DNA of 64,000 bases from Roseibium sp. HPY-6 (GCF_040530035.1 NZ_JBEWCD010000002.1:3021793-3085792); one strand, 5' to 3'. Shown: positions 29,233 to 39,392, numbered from the stretch's first letter. The notes: generated by a model from the letters alone, not told the origin. A program made the numbers and translations.

Positions 29233-29715
29233 ATGTCTGATCATCATATTGCCGAACTGAACATCGCAAGGCTCAAGCACGATATCAACGACCCGCGGAT
29301 CGCAGATTTCGTAAACAACCTCAATCGAGTCAATGCAGCGGCAGAACGCAGCGATGGTTACATTTGGCGGCTAAAGGCGGATGTCAGCCAAAATGAAACG
29401 CCTGTTGTTCTGGACGATCCGATGATCATTCCAAATCTTTCAGTTTGGAGAGACGTCGAGTCCTTGGAGCGGTTCGTGTTCCAGACGGTCCATAAGCGAA
29501 TTTATGCCCGCAGGGCCGAATGGTTTGATGTCATGGACAAAATGCATTTTGTCATGTGGCCGGTTCCCATCGGGCATGAACCGAGCCTCGAAGAAGCACT
29601 GGAACGGCTTGATCTGCTGAACAAGCAAGGCTCTACGCAAGATGCGTTCGGCTGGGACTATGCAAGAACAACCGGACTTTGGCGCGAACAACGTTGCGCC
29701 GAGCCAGCCGCCTGA
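29233..29715 (+). CDS. DUF3291 domain protein
   Basis: 160 residues matching the DUF3291 pattern: HIAELNIARLKHDINDPRI at the start, VNAAAERSDGYIWRLK, LSVWRDVESLERFVF, and MWPVPIGHEPSLEEALERLD. These are ABM-type (ferredoxin-like) small proteins of unknown biochemical role. The start is placed at MSDHHIAELN rather than 19 codons upstream because similarity begins there; the ribosome site is weak. It stands alone between two terminators/promoters. Confidence 0.8.
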   Translation: MSDHHIAELNIARLKHDINDPRIADFVNNLNRVNAAAERSDGYIWRLKADVSQNETPVVLDDPMIIPNLSVWRDVESLERFVFQTVHKRIYARRAEWFDVMDKMHFVMWPVPIGHEPSLEEALERLDLLNKQGSTQDAFGWDYARTTGLWREQRCAEPAA

Positions 29716-29811
29716 CAGCCGGTGGCAAACCTTTTAACCGGTTGATTCAGTAGATATTTACTTTAATCACGCACTTTCGGGATATGTCGTTCCGAGTTGC
29801 GTAAAGCCGAT

Positions 29812-31131
29812 ATGTTCCGCCGCAAAACCGTCAAAGATGATTATTCCCTGGACATGCCTCTCGAACTTGAAGAGGGCCCTCCACCCGTCGCTTATCGGCG
29901 CATTCTTCAGGTGTTGTCTATCGGTGCCGCGGCCTTTCTTGGCTGGTCGGTGATCGGGCAGGTGAGGGAGGTCGCCAAGGCTTCGGGTGAGATCGTGCCT
30001 GCCGGCAAGGTGCAGACCGTCGGCCATCTTGAAGGTGGTATTGTCGCAGAAGTCCTCGTTCAGGAGGGTCAGCTTGTTGAAGAAGGAACACCGCTTGTCC
30101 GTCTTCAGGAAACAGCAACGTCCAGCGACCTTGAGCGTGTGAGAACACGTCTTCAGTTTCTTGCCCGCGAAGAGCAGCGCCTGGCTGTCTATCCTCAAGA
30201 CACCGTAGGCGGTGCTTTGAGGCTGACAGACAATTTCGAATTCAGCGAAGCACAAAAGGCCGCACTGGAAGCACAGCAGAAGGCACTCGAACAGGAACAG
30301 CAGGCACTCAAGGCGCGTATAAACGAGAAGGAAGCGGAGTTGTCGACGGTGGTCGAAAGGATTGCCTTCCAGAAAACGCAGGTCGAAATCGAGCAGGAAA
30401 AGTACTCTATTCAGGAATCACTTTTCGACCAGGGTTATACGTCAAAGCGGCGCTTTCTGGATGCAAAGTCCGCGCTCCAGCTCTCGCAAAGTGAGTTGAG
30501 TGAACTCGTAGGACGCAAGGGACGTGCTGAGGCCCAGCTCGCGGAAGCCAAAGCCGGATTGGCGCGCTCCGTCGCCGCGACGGAAGAAGAACTTGCCGAA
30601 GAACGGAGCCGCGTAGTTCAGGAGCGGAACGAGCTTGCATTCGAAGCCGAAAAACAGCGCGACCGCTTTGACAGGCTCTATGTCAGAGCCCCGGCAAGCG
30701 GGCATATAAAGGCTCTTAACCTCAAAGGTCCGGGCAGCGTTCTTGCGCCCGGCGACGTCGTTGCGGAGATTGTTCCGAGCAACAGCGATCTGGTTGCCGA
30801 AGTGCGTGTTTCTCCCCGCGATATCGGGCACGTCGAAGTTGGCGACAAGGCCGAAATCGCTGTGACAACGTTTGATCCGAACATCCAGGGCACACTGACG
30901 GGTGAAGTTACGGTGGTGTCGGCCTCAAGCTTCCGGGACGAATACGGGCACTATTATTTCAAGGCTACGATACCGCTATCCTCCAACATGATCGGAGCGG
31001 GAGCCCAGGCTGAGACAATTTCGCCGGGCATGGTCGTTGATGCCAAGATCGTCACCGGATCAAAATCGGTCATGCAATACCTGCTCAAACCCGTTACACG
31101 GGCAATCGGCGATCCGCTCAGCGAAAGATAA
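29812..31131 (+). CDS. HlyD-family type I secretion periplasmic adaptor
   Basis: 439 residues. One membrane helix (ILQVLSIGAAAFLGWSVIG, about 35-53), the first half-lipoyl segment (GEIVPAGKVQTVGHLEGGIV), a long coiled coil (about 95-285) and the C-terminal segment VRAPASGHIKALNLKGPGSVLAPGD. This is the PrtE/LapC-type membrane fusion protein linking an ABC exporter to an outer-membrane channel. The ABC genes of the same locus are 8 kb away beyond the adhesin gene. Start uncertain: a TTG lies 15 bp upstream. Confidence 0.92.
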   Translation: MFRRKTVKDDYSLDMPLELEEGPPPVAYRRILQVLSIGAAAFLGWSVIGQVREVAKASGEIVPAGKVQTVGHLEGGIVAEVLVQEGQLVEEGTPLVRLQETATSSDLERVRTRLQFLAREEQRLAVYPQDTVGGALRLTDNFEFSEAQKAALEAQQKALEQEQQALKARINEKEAELSTVVERIAFQKTQVEIEQEKYSIQESLFDQGYTSKRRFLDAKSALQLSQSELSELVGRKGRAEAQLAEAKAGLARSVAATEEELAEERSRVVQERNELAFEAEKQRDRFDRLYVRAPASGHIKALNLKGPGSVLAPGDVVAEIVPSNSDLVAEVRVSPRDIGHVEVGDKAEIAVTTFDPNIQGTLTGEVTVVSASSFRDEYGHYYFKATIPLSSNMIGAGAQAETISPGMVVDAKIVTGSKSVMQYLLKPVTRAIGDPLSER

Positions 31132-31246
31132 TCCGGTCTGGCTCTCCAATTCGGATTGACTTGTTGGCCGGCCTTCCTGGTCGTCAGACAATGGCGTCAT
31201 CTTTAGACCCATTTCACGTTTTACGGCAGGAAGATGTGGTTACCTG

Positions 31247-31681
31247 GTGCGATTTTCACGCCAGTCACTGAGGACGTGGCTCTGCTCTAAATATCAAGAG
31301 GTTTTCCGATTGAAAGAAGAAAGAAGTACACACCGGGAACCGACGCCGGAACAACTTCGATTCAGGGAGATAGACGAAGCTCTTCGCTCAAAACTGAAAG
31401 GTTCACTAGACGTGCTCGTGAATGACATTTCGCGTCAGTTCGAACAAGAGTCGACGGCCAAAGGTGCATCAGTCGGTGATCTGAAACCGCCGCCGACGAA
31501 CTATTTTAGAGCTATTGCGCTTCAGCATCTGTTTTGCCGTTTGTGCAGTGCTGACCCCGACAGCTTTGCGGGTGGATCTTCCGATATCGGAGATCCCGCA
31601 ATCAAAAATCTCAAAAACATCGCAGCCACATGGACCAGCCAATCAGGGGCGGGGCCAAAACAGCCGCAACAGGACATGTAA
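31247..31681 (+). CDS. Hypothetical protein of the adhesin secretion locus
   Basis: 144 residues, not recognised. The middle is a charged helical region (EQLRFREIDEALRSKLKGSLDV) and there is a CRLC pair near residues 96-99; the C-terminus is Ser/Gly/Gln-rich. There is no signal peptide or membrane helix. The start is a GTG and a TTG about 20 codons further on is an alternative. It lies between hlyD and the adhesin, converging on the latter with 22 bp to spare, so a role in secretion or regulation of the adhesin is possible but unproven. Confidence 0.55.
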   Translation: MRFSRQSLRTWLCSKYQEVFRLKEERSTHREPTPEQLRFREIDEALRSKLKGSLDVLVNDISRQFEQESTAKGASVGDLKPPPTNYFRAIALQHLFCRLCSADPDSFAGGSSDIGDPAIKNLKNIAATWTSQSGAGPKQPQQDM

Positions 31682-31703
31682 ATTCGCTCCGGAGTTGGAA
31701 GGA

Positions 31704-34700
31704 CTACCAGCGAATTTCCTCGATCTGCGCGAAATCAACTTTTGTTCCGTCGGAGAAATCAATCGTTCCCTCAGCGTCTTCAGAAAGTTCGAGACGGCCG
31801 TTCTCGGTATCCGTATTCTGAACGCTGCCGTTTGTGATGGTAACGGTCCAATCGGTGCCGTATTCGCCGGCGGCAGTGACGCCAGGACCGCCTCCAAGAT
31901 CGATCACGTCCGTCCAGGCACTGCCGGTGCCGCCATAAATGGTGTCATTGCCGTCGCCCAAGCCATGCATAAACAAGTCCGAGCCGTCATCACCATGAAG
32001 CGTGTCGTCTCCCGTACCGCCAACGATGATGTCATCACCGGAACCGCCGTAGATCGTGTCCTGCCCGCCTTCGCCGAACAACAGGTCGCGCCCACCGTTT
32101 CCCGTAATCTGGTCATTGCCGGCCACAGACCCGCCATCGACGCGGTCATTGAATTCACCGGTCTCGATGACATCGTTTCCGCCGATACCATCAACCGAAT
32201 AGGACTGTGCGGAGGATCCTGTAAAGCTGCCATCCGCAAGGCCACCAGTCATGTTGTAGTCGTAGTGGTTGCTGACGGAGACCGTAAAGGTTTCAGTCGC
32301 CTGTGAGCCGTCTGATGAGGTGGCTGTAACCGTCAGGTCGATTGAACTTTCCACCTGGCTGTCGAAAAAGGCATGGTCTGCGATTGAAACAACGCCGTCC
32401 GCGTCAATTGTGAAGCGGTCGTCATCGAGCTCATAGGTCAGCGTGCTGCCGCCCGGGTTGATCGCGGAAACGGATATGCCGACTTCGGTCCCGGAATCCG
32501 CCGCCTCGTGGATGGTGTTGCTCGACCCGTTCGCGTCAGAGAGCAGCAGTTCGGTGCTGTAGGTCAGATCCGCAACCTGAACATTTCCGTCGGCAAAACT
32601 GTAGGCCTCGACATTGGAGACCGTGTTCGTGCCGTCGGGCGATCCGGAGCGCATGTCGATGACGGTCTGACTGCCGTCGCCATTGTCATAGATGTTGTAG
32701 TCGGCCTGATTCCCAGAAAGCACGACCGTGTCGGTGCCATCGCCGCCGTCGATTGTGTCGTTTCCGCCAAATCCGAACACAACATCATTGGCCATGGTGC
32801 CGGTAATCGTGTCGTCGCCGGTCGTTCCGAGTTCGATGCCAACGGTTTCCTGATAGGTCTTGTTGGTTGAATCGGTTACTTCAACGGTGACAGTATCGCT
32901 GAGTGCTGATGTGGCATCATGTTGAGCGGCGAGAGAAATGTCACCACTGTTCGTGTCGATCTGCAGTGCGCCACTGCCCGCATCCGAAAAACTGAAATGG
33001 AAGGTGTCACCCGTATTGGCGTCTGCCACGGTTTCGATACCGGCGACAACGGTTCCGGCGGAGATCGTCGACGCAACAGCGCCATCGGAGACGACCACAC
33101 CATTGTTGCCAGGGTCACCCCAATCACCCCCGCCGACCGGGTTTTGAGCAAGACCTGACACCGAAGCATCACCAGAGATCGTGATCTGGTAGGGTCCGGT
33201 GTTTGACCCCGAGCCTGGATAGTCCGATGCCGTGCTCAAGGCTTCACTGCCACTCAGTGGCCAGCCACCAATCACAACAATGTAATCGCCGGCGTCCAGT
33301 CCCGTCAGGGAAAGGTAGGAATCATAGGACTGCGTGCTTCCATCGCTTCCGGCAGATCCATCGTCATTGCCCGCCACAAGAGTGAAATCGCCACCACCAT
33401 TGTCCCTGTACAGGTAGATTTGACTATCAAGGCTGCCACTTTCGTATCCGCCGGCGAGAACGTCGATTATCAGGTCACCGCCGTCGTGGCTTAGCGACCA
33501 GTGGTCGACCGACAGATTGCCGGATCCGTCTGAAACGATTTCGCCCGTAACTACAGCGTCGCCGCCACCCGATTGCGTAACCGAAAGGCTTTCATTGGCG
33601 TCCAGGGTTATATCAGTCGGCGCCAGGTCAACGAGATCTCCCACCGAAAAGGTCCCGTCGGCGAACTCGAAGGTCTCGACATTCGTTAGTGTGTCGGTGC
33701 CGTCAGGTGAACCGGAACGCGTATCGACAATCGTGATAGTGCCCGCATTTTCGCTCACGGTGTAATCGGCGCGGTTTCCGGAATAACGAACGGTGTCGGT
33801 TCCTGTGCCGCCATCGATCGTGTCGTCACCTTCGCTCCCGGCTAACGTATCGTCGCCACCGCCGCCAAGGATATTATCGTCACCCGACGAACCGGTGATG
33901 GAATCGTCCCGGTCCCGGCCCGCGATCTGATCGACGCCGATCAGCGTGACACCCGTGAAATCCCAGTCAATTTGCGCATCGCTGCGTTGCGCGCGCAGTG
34001 TTTCACCGGATACTGCACTTCCGTCAATTTCTTCAACGCCTTGAGTAGCGGCATTGAATGTGTCCTCGAGTTCAAATTCAGTGCCGGTGTCAGCAGAAAA
34101 GACTATCCGGTCAACGCCGGCGGTTCCCGTATCCGAGATTATGTCGGCACGTCCATCGCCGCGCAAAAGATAAGTGTCGCTGCCTTCGCCGCCCTGCAGC
34201 GTGTCATTGTCAATGCCAGCGCCACCGTCGAGCGTGTCGTCTCCAGCGCCGCCAATTACCGTGTCGACACCATCTCCGCCATCGATGGCGCCGCCATCGT
34301 CATGGGCCGTGATCGTATCGTCACCGGTTCCGCCGGCGATTGCCGTCTCTGCAACCCCGGTGTCGGTCATTGTGACACCGTCGTCAGCGAGTTGCATGGT
34401 CTCGGCGACATCCGCCACACCGATCGAGAATGTTTCCTGCGAACTTGTCCCGTCGGAGGACGTCGCAGTCACCGTAATCGTTACGGAGGATTCGGTTTCG
34501 TAGTTGAATTCAGCGTTGTCAGCGACCGTGACGGTACCGTCTGCAGCCACGTTGAAACGAGCATCATCGACGGAATAGGAGACAGTGTCGGAGACATTGC
34601 CATCTTGCGCATTGGCCGTGACACCAACACTGTCGCCGGAAACCGCATTTTCGGAAACCGCGTTTGCACTCGCATCAGCGTCTGAGACCGCGCCGATGGC

Positions 34701-37700
34701 CTCGGGTATCAGATCCCCGGTCAGAACATCGCCATCGGCAAACCGGAAGGTTTCCACATCGCTGACCGTATCCGTTCCGTCTGGAGAGCCGGAGCGCGTA
34801 TCGGTGATCGTGAAGGACCCGTCCAGGTTCTCCACAATCGTGTAGTCGTCCCTGTTTCCGGAGTAGATCGCTGTGTCGTCGCCAGTACCGCCGGACAACT
34901 GGTCGTTGCCGCCGTCACCCTGAAGCGTGTCATCGTCTTCTTCGCCTGACAGGATGTCGTTCCCGTCACCACCGATAAGCGTGTCGTCTCCGCCGCCGCC
35001 ATAGATCGTGTCGTTACCGGCACCGCCGTCGAGATGATTGTCTTCCGTGCTGATACGCGTCCCGACTTCATCGTCAATGAAATCGTCGCCGTCGCCGCCG
35101 GTAACGGTATCGGCACCGGTTCCATAAATGAGATGATCATCTCCGGCACCGCCGTGAAGGGTGTCGGCTCCGCCGCCGCTGTAGATGGCACTTCCATCGT
35201 CGTGCGCCGTAATTGTTTCCGCGTTGTCTCTGCCGATTATCGTCGGTTCAGCAACTCCTTCGTCCACAAAGACAGTTTGCCCGGCAGCCAGTTCGAAGGT
35301 TTCAGCGACGTCGGTGACATCAATGTCAAAAGTTTCCTGCGTGACGGATCCATCCGTTGAAGTCGCGGTGACGGTAATCGAAACTGACGGCTCGCTTTCA
35401 AAATCGAATTCAGCGCCGGATGCAACAGTGACCGTGCCGTCTGAGGCAACATCAAATCGGGCGTCGTCGACTGTGTAGGATACAGTGTCGGTCAGGTCTC
35501 CGTCCGATGCGGAAGCGGTTATGCCGACACTGGTTCCCTCGGTTGCATCTTCCGCAATGGTGTTCGTTCCCGCATCTGCGTCCACGACACCGGAAACGGA
35601 GTATTCATTGACGTCGGCAACGGCGATCGTGAAGGTTTCCTGAGATGTCGAGCCGTCCGAGGAGAGTACCGTCACGGTCACATCGACCGAGCTCTCCGTC
35701 TCTGCGTCGAAGCTCGCCCCACTGGCAACAGTCAGGACGCCATCGTCTGCGATGTCAAACCGATTGTCGTCAACGGAATACGAAACAGTGTCTGTTGCAT
35801 CTCCATCGCTCGCCGATGCTGTGACGCCGACCGTGTCGCCGGCAGTGGCCGTTTCGGAAACGGTGTTGCTGTCCGCGTTACCGTCTGTGATCGCAGATAC
35901 CGAAAACTCCGAAACGTCGGCGATGGAAATCGTGACATCCTCAGAATGCGTGAGACCGCCGCTGTCCGTTGTGGTGACCGTTACAGTGACGCTTTGCTCA
36001 GTTTCGCGATCAAGGCTTTCGGCGTCCTTGAGTTTGAGCACCATGCCGCCGCTGCCGTTGTCCACGACTTCAAATCGATTGTCGGAGAGCGAATAGGTAT
36101 GCGTGTCGCTAAGGTCAGCGTCGCTGGTGGTGACCGTTCCGACAACCGCGCCCGTCGCGCCTTCGGCAATCGTCAGCGGCACTTCGGTCAGGGAAACATT
36201 GTCGATCAGAGCACCATATTGGTCATTGTCTTCCGCTGTTTCCCGGAACTCGAGCGTATCAGCGCCACCCGTGCCGACAACCTGGAAGTCATAATTCGTC
36301 CAGCTTCCGGCATCCGGGTCGAAACTGGAGACCAATTCGCCGTTCCAGTAGATCTCGACAGTGCTCGTCTCAGAAGTGGTGCGCGCCACGGCATCCAGAG
36401 AAAGGTCGTAGACCTGTCCAGCACTGGTTTCGACCGTCTGCGATATGGAATTGAGGGCGGTGTCGGAGTCGAGCTCCAGATGCTGGTCGCCATCCGTTGC
36501 GATGACGCCATTGTGGTTGTCCCAGATTTCCATCGGACCATTGGAGGTCCAGGCGCCCGACTGATCAGTCAATTCGTGGGAATAGTCTCCGATGGCAACG
36601 TCAAAAGACTCAAAGCTGCCGTTCTGGATCAGATTACCGGTCTGACCGGTTACCTGAATGCCGGTTGGCGCATTGTCGTTGACGTTTTCTACCTGCACCG
36701 TGAACGTCTGCGTGCTGGTAGACCCATCCGTTGACTGTGCCGTCACTTCGACATCAATTGACTGCTCGGTTTCCGCATCGAAAACGGCTCCGCTTGCGAC
36801 ACTCACAATCCCGTCCGCATCAACCTCGAAGCGGTTGTCATCAACCGAATAGGTGACACTGTCGGCAACATCAGCATCTGACGCGGAAGCCGTGATCCCG
36901 ACCGCAGTCCCCGCCGTTGCGTCTTCAGATATCTGATTGGCCGCAGGATCCGTGTCGGACACAGCGTTCACGGCAGTTTCGTTAACGTCCGCAACGTTGA
37001 TCGTGAATGTCTGCGCGCTCGTCGAGCCGTCCGTTGACTGTGCGGTCACTTCGACATCAATCGACTGCTCGGTCTCCGCATCGAAAACGGCTCCGCTTGC
37101 GACACTCACAATACCGTCCGCATCAACCTCGAAGCGATTGTCATCAACGGAATAGGTGACACTGTCGGCAACATCAGCATCCGATGCGGAAGCTGTGATC
37201 CCGACCGCAGTTCCCGCCGTTGCGTCTTCAGAAATCTGATTGGTCGCAGAATCCGTGTCGGACACAGCGCTCACGGCAGTTTCGTTGACGTCCGCAACGT
37301 TGATCGTGAATGTCTGCGTGCTGGTGGAACCGTCCGTTGACTGTGCCGTCACTTCGACATCAATCGACTGCTCGGTTTCCGCATCGAAAACGGCTCCGCT
37401 TGCGACACTCACAATCCCGTCCGCATCAACCTCGAAGCGATTGTCATCGACGTAGTAGGTGACACTGTCTGAAACATCTGCATCCGATGCGGAAGCCGTG
37501 ATCCCGACCGCAGTTCCCGCCGTTGCGTCTTCAGATATCTGATTGGCCGCAGAATCCGTATCGGAAACAGCGCTTACGGCAGTTTCGTTGACGTCCGCAA
37601 CATTGATCGTGAATGTCTGCGTGCTGGTGGAACCGTCCGTTGACTGTGCCGTCACTTCGACGTCAATCGACTGCTCGGTTTCTGCATCGAAAACGGCTCC

Positions 37701-39392
37701 GCTTGCGACACTCACAATCCCGTCCGCATCAACCTCGAAGCGATTGTCATCGACGGAGTAGGTGACACTGTCTGAAACATCAGCATCTGACGCGGAAGCC
37801 GTGATCCCGACCGCAGTCCCCGCCGTTGCGTCTTCAGATATCTGATTGGCCGCAGAATCCGTATCGGACACAGCGCTCACAACATATTCGTTTGCATCGG
37901 AAACCGTGATTGTGAAGGTTTCCTGAGAAGCCGACCCATCCGAGGACAGTGCCGTTACGATGACGTCGATGGAACTTTCGGTTTCCGCATCAAAATCAGC
38001 ATCAGCAGCTACCTGGATCGTGCCATCAGACGCAATATCAAAGCGATCGTCGTCGATCGAATATGTAACGGTGTCTGAAAGATCGGCATCGTCCGCGAAA
38101 ACCGTAACGCCAACGCTGTCACCAACCGTAGCGCCTTCGGAAATCGTGTTTGAAGCCGAATTTGCGTCAGTTATATCCGTCGCCGAAAATTCGTTGATGT
38201 CCGAAACAGACAAATTGAAGACCTGCGCGGATTGCGATCCATCACTTGAAGTCGCAGTCACCGTTAGGTTCAACGAGCTTTCGGTCTCGGCATCGAACGA
38301 TGCACCGGCAGCCACCGTGACAGTCCCGTTGCTGTCGATGTCAAACCTGGGATCGTCGACCGCATAAGAAACACTTGCGGTCGCATCGGTATCGGTGGCC
38401 AGTGCAGTAATGCCGACTTGTGATCCGGCGGATGCGTTCTCGGCAATTCCATCTGCCGTGGCATCTGTATCTGTGATAACCGAGACGTCGCTTTCATCAA
38501 CGTCTCCGATCTCGATCGTGAAAGTTTCGGTGCGTGTTTGCCCGTCAGATGAGGTCGCAAGCACCACGATGTCATGTTCAGTCGCCGTTTCAGCATCCAA
38601 TTGGCCGGCAACGCTGACGATGCCGGTGACCGGATCAATTGAAAACAGGCCGTTCGCGTCATCAAGCAGGCTGTAGCTTACAGACGATCCTTCGGAGACG
38701 GAGGCATTCACCGAAACGCCCGTGCTCGTTCCGACAGCCGCGTTCTCATCAACGGAATTTTCGCCAGAATCAGCATCAACAATAGATGACAATTCGGACG
38801 TTTGTGCTTCAACAGAGGCGTCTTCTTGACCCGAAGCTTGTCCATATCCGCGCGCTGAAGCTGTGCTACGCGCTGCAGAGATCAACTCGGATTGCTCCGG
38901 AAAGACTGTACCGGGCTCCTCAAATTCGGCAGCAAGGCCCGGAACCTGACCAGTCAGGATACCAGCGTGCGATGATGACCCGCTCGAGCGGTGTTGCTGC
39001 TCTACATCTGGAGTCAAGGCGAACCCTGACAGGTTGGCGGTGGTCTGCGCAGCGTCTTCACCCACAGCGGCTTCAGGCAACGAAGCGATATCGGATGCGG
39101 CAGATGCTTCTTTTTCGAGTTCAAGCAGATGTCTGGCAGACAGCTCTTCGTCCGCTCTGACCGGATCCGCCTTGTGGCTGCCAAGGTGCAGATTGGAATT
39201 GACCTGCTCGCTGGAAACACCTTTGTCCTGATGGAGCTGGTAGTCGTGGACCTTGTCGAGATGCTGATCGTTTGTTTCGAGCAGGCCCGAATGAAGATGG
39301 CTGTCTGAACTGAGGGTCGTTCTTGTCTCGGTGTTTTCTTCAGTCGACCGCGTATTGGTCTGTTGGTCCCGATTTTCCGAGTCGCTTGCCAT
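31704..39392 (-). CDS. Giant cadherin-repeat/RTX adhesin, type I secretion substrate
   Basis: 2562 residues, strongly acidic. Order: an N-terminal 170-residue Gln/His/Ser-rich region; seven tandem about 101-residue cadherin-like repeats, four nearly identical (about residues 505-910); a jelly-roll-like domain around LIQNGSFESF; further cadherin-like repeats interleaved with several blocks of RTX nonapeptides (GGxGxDxLx, e.g. GGAGNDTIYGGGGDDTLIGG); a PPC/DVUA0089-like domain near LDSQIYLYRDNGGGDF; and a C-terminal RTX block ending IDFSDGTKVDFAQIEEIRW, a likely uncleaved secretion signal. No Sec signal. Ca2+-dependent cell-surface or biofilm adhesin. The ATG giving MASDSENRD is preferred over one 6 codons upstream. 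ABC genes are divergent from it. Confidence 0.9.
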   Translation of the reverse strand: MASDSENRDQQTNTRSTEENTETRTTLSSDSHLHSGLLETNDQHLDKVHDYQLHQDKGVSSEQVNSNLHLGSHKADPVRADEELSARHLLELEKEASAASDIASLPEAAVGEDAAQTTANLSGFALTPDVEQQHRSSGSSSHAGILTGQVPGLAAEFEEPGTVFPEQSELISAARSTASARGYGQASGQEDASVEAQTSELSSIVDADSGENSVDENAAVGTSTGVSVNASVSEGSSVSYSLLDDANGLFSIDPVTGIVSVAGQLDAETATEHDIVVLATSSDGQTRTETFTIEIGDVDESDVSVITDTDATADGIAENASAGSQVGITALATDTDATASVSYAVDDPRFDIDSNGTVTVAAGASFDAETESSLNLTVTATSSDGSQSAQVFNLSVSDINEFSATDITDANSASNTISEGATVGDSVGVTVFADDADLSDTVTYSIDDDRFDIASDGTIQVAADADFDAETESSIDVIVTALSSDGSASQETFTITVSDANEYVVSAVSDTDSAANQISEDATAGTAVGITASASDADVSDSVTYSVDDNRFEVDADGIVSVASGAVFDAETEQSIDVEVTAQSTDGSTSTQTFTINVADVNETAVSAVSDTDSAANQISEDATAGTAVGITASASDADVSDSVTYYVDDNRFEVDADGIVSVASGAVFDAETEQSIDVEVTAQSTDGSTSTQTFTINVADVNETAVSAVSDTDSATNQISEDATAGTAVGITASASDADVADSVTYSVDDNRFEVDADGIVSVASGAVFDAETEQSIDVEVTAQSTDGSTSAQTFTINVADVNETAVNAVSDTDPAANQISEDATAGTAVGITASASDADVADSVTYSVDDNRFEVDADGIVSVASGAVFDAETEQSIDVEVTAQSTDGSTSTQTFTVQVENVNDNAPTGIQVTGQTGNLIQNGSFESFDVAIGDYSHELTDQSGAWTSNGPMEIWDNHNGVIATDGDQHLELDSDTALNSISQTVETSAGQVYDLSLDAVARTTSETSTVEIYWNGELVSSFDPDAGSWTNYDFQVVGTGGADTLEFRETAEDNDQYGALIDNVSLTEVPLTIAEGATGAVVGTVTTSDADLSDTHTYSLSDNRFEVVDNGSGGMVLKLKDAESLDRETEQSVTVTVTTTDSGGLTHSEDVTISIADVSEFSVSAITDGNADSNTVSETATAGDTVGVTASASDGDATDTVSYSVDDNRFDIADDGVLTVASGASFDAETESSVDVTVTVLSSDGSTSQETFTIAVADVNEYSVSGVVDADAGTNTIAEDATEGTSVGITASASDGDLTDTVSYTVDDARFDVASDGTVTVASGAEFDFESEPSVSITVTATSTDGSVTQETFDIDVTDVAETFELAAGQTVFVDEGVAEPTIIGRDNAETITAHDDGSAIYSGGGADTLHGGAGDDHLIYGTGADTVTGGDGDDFIDDEVGTRISTEDNHLDGGAGNDTIYGGGGDDTLIGGDGNDILSGEEDDDTLQGDGGNDQLSGGTGDDTAIYSGNRDDYTIVENLDGSFTITDTRSGSPDGTDTVSDVETFRFADGDVLTGDLIPEAIGAVSDADASANAVSENAVSGDSVGVTANAQDGNVSDTVSYSVDDARFNVAADGTVTVADNAEFNYETESSVTITVTATSSDGTSSQETFSIGVADVAETMQLADDGVTMTDTGVAETAIAGGTGDDTITAHDDGGAIDGGDGVDTVIGGAGDDTLDGGAGIDNDTLQGGEGSDTYLLRGDGRADIISDTGTAGVDRIVFSADTGTEFELEDTFNAATQGVEEIDGSAVSGETLRAQRSDAQIDWDFTGVTLIGVDQIAGRDRDDSITGSSGDDNILGGGGDDTLAGSEGDDTIDGGTGTDTVRYSGNRADYTVSENAGTITIVDTRSGSPDGTDTLTNVETFEFADGTFSVGDLVDLAPTDITLDANESLSVTQSGGGDAVVTGEIVSDGSGNLSVDHWSLSHDGGDLIIDVLAGGYESGSLDSQIYLYRDNGGGDFTLVAGNDDGSAGSDGSTQSYDSYLSLTGLDAGDYIVVIGGWPLSGSEALSTASDYPGSGSNTGPYQITISGDASVSGLAQNPVGGGDWGDPGNNGVVVSDGAVASTISAGTVVAGIETVADANTGDTFHFSFSDAGSGALQIDTNSGDISLAAQHDATSALSDTVTVEVTDSTNKTYQETVGIELGTTGDDTITGTMANDVVFGFGGNDTIDGGDGTDTVVLSGNQADYNIYDNGDGSQTVIDMRSGSPDGTNTVSNVEAYSFADGNVQVADLTYSTELLLSDANGSSNTIHEAADSGTEVGISVSAINPGGSTLTYELDDDRFTIDADGVVSIADHAFFDSQVESSIDLTVTATSSDGSQATETFTVSVSNHYDYNMTGGLADGSFTGSSAQSYSVDGIGGNDVIETGEFNDRVDGGSVAGNDQITGNGGRDLLFGEGGQDTIYGGSGDDIIVGGTGDDTLHGDDGSDLFMHGLGDGNDTIYGGTGSAWTDVIDLGGGPGVTAAGEYGTDWTVTITNGSVQNTDTENGRLELSEDAEGTIDFSDGTKVDFAQIEEIRW
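36665..37876. repeat. Four near-identical tandem 303-bp repeats inside the adhesin gene
   Basis: The DNA encoding ISEDATAGTAVGITASASDA and the rest of each 101-residue unit recurs four times with a 303-bp period and only scattered substitutions (for example YYVDD for YSVDD, SAQTF for STQTF, ADVAD for ADVSD). The protein repeats on either side are clearly diverged, so these four are a recent expansion or are homogenised by recombination. Confidence 0.92.

Noticed and set aside
31515..32306. 263-codon plus-strand frame overlapping the end of the adhesin
   Set aside because: Overlaps both the small unknown gene and the RTX C-terminus in a different frame.
33972..34685. 237-codon plus-strand frame
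   Set aside because: Antisense to RTX and cadherin-like repeats, no start signal.
35946..36734. 262-codon plus-strand frame within the adhesin region
   Set aside because: Antisense shadow of repetitive adhesin DNA; similar long frames recur with the repeats.
36665..37876. CRISPR array
   Set aside because: The repeats are 303 bp, contiguous and in frame with a protein; no short repeats with unique spacers.
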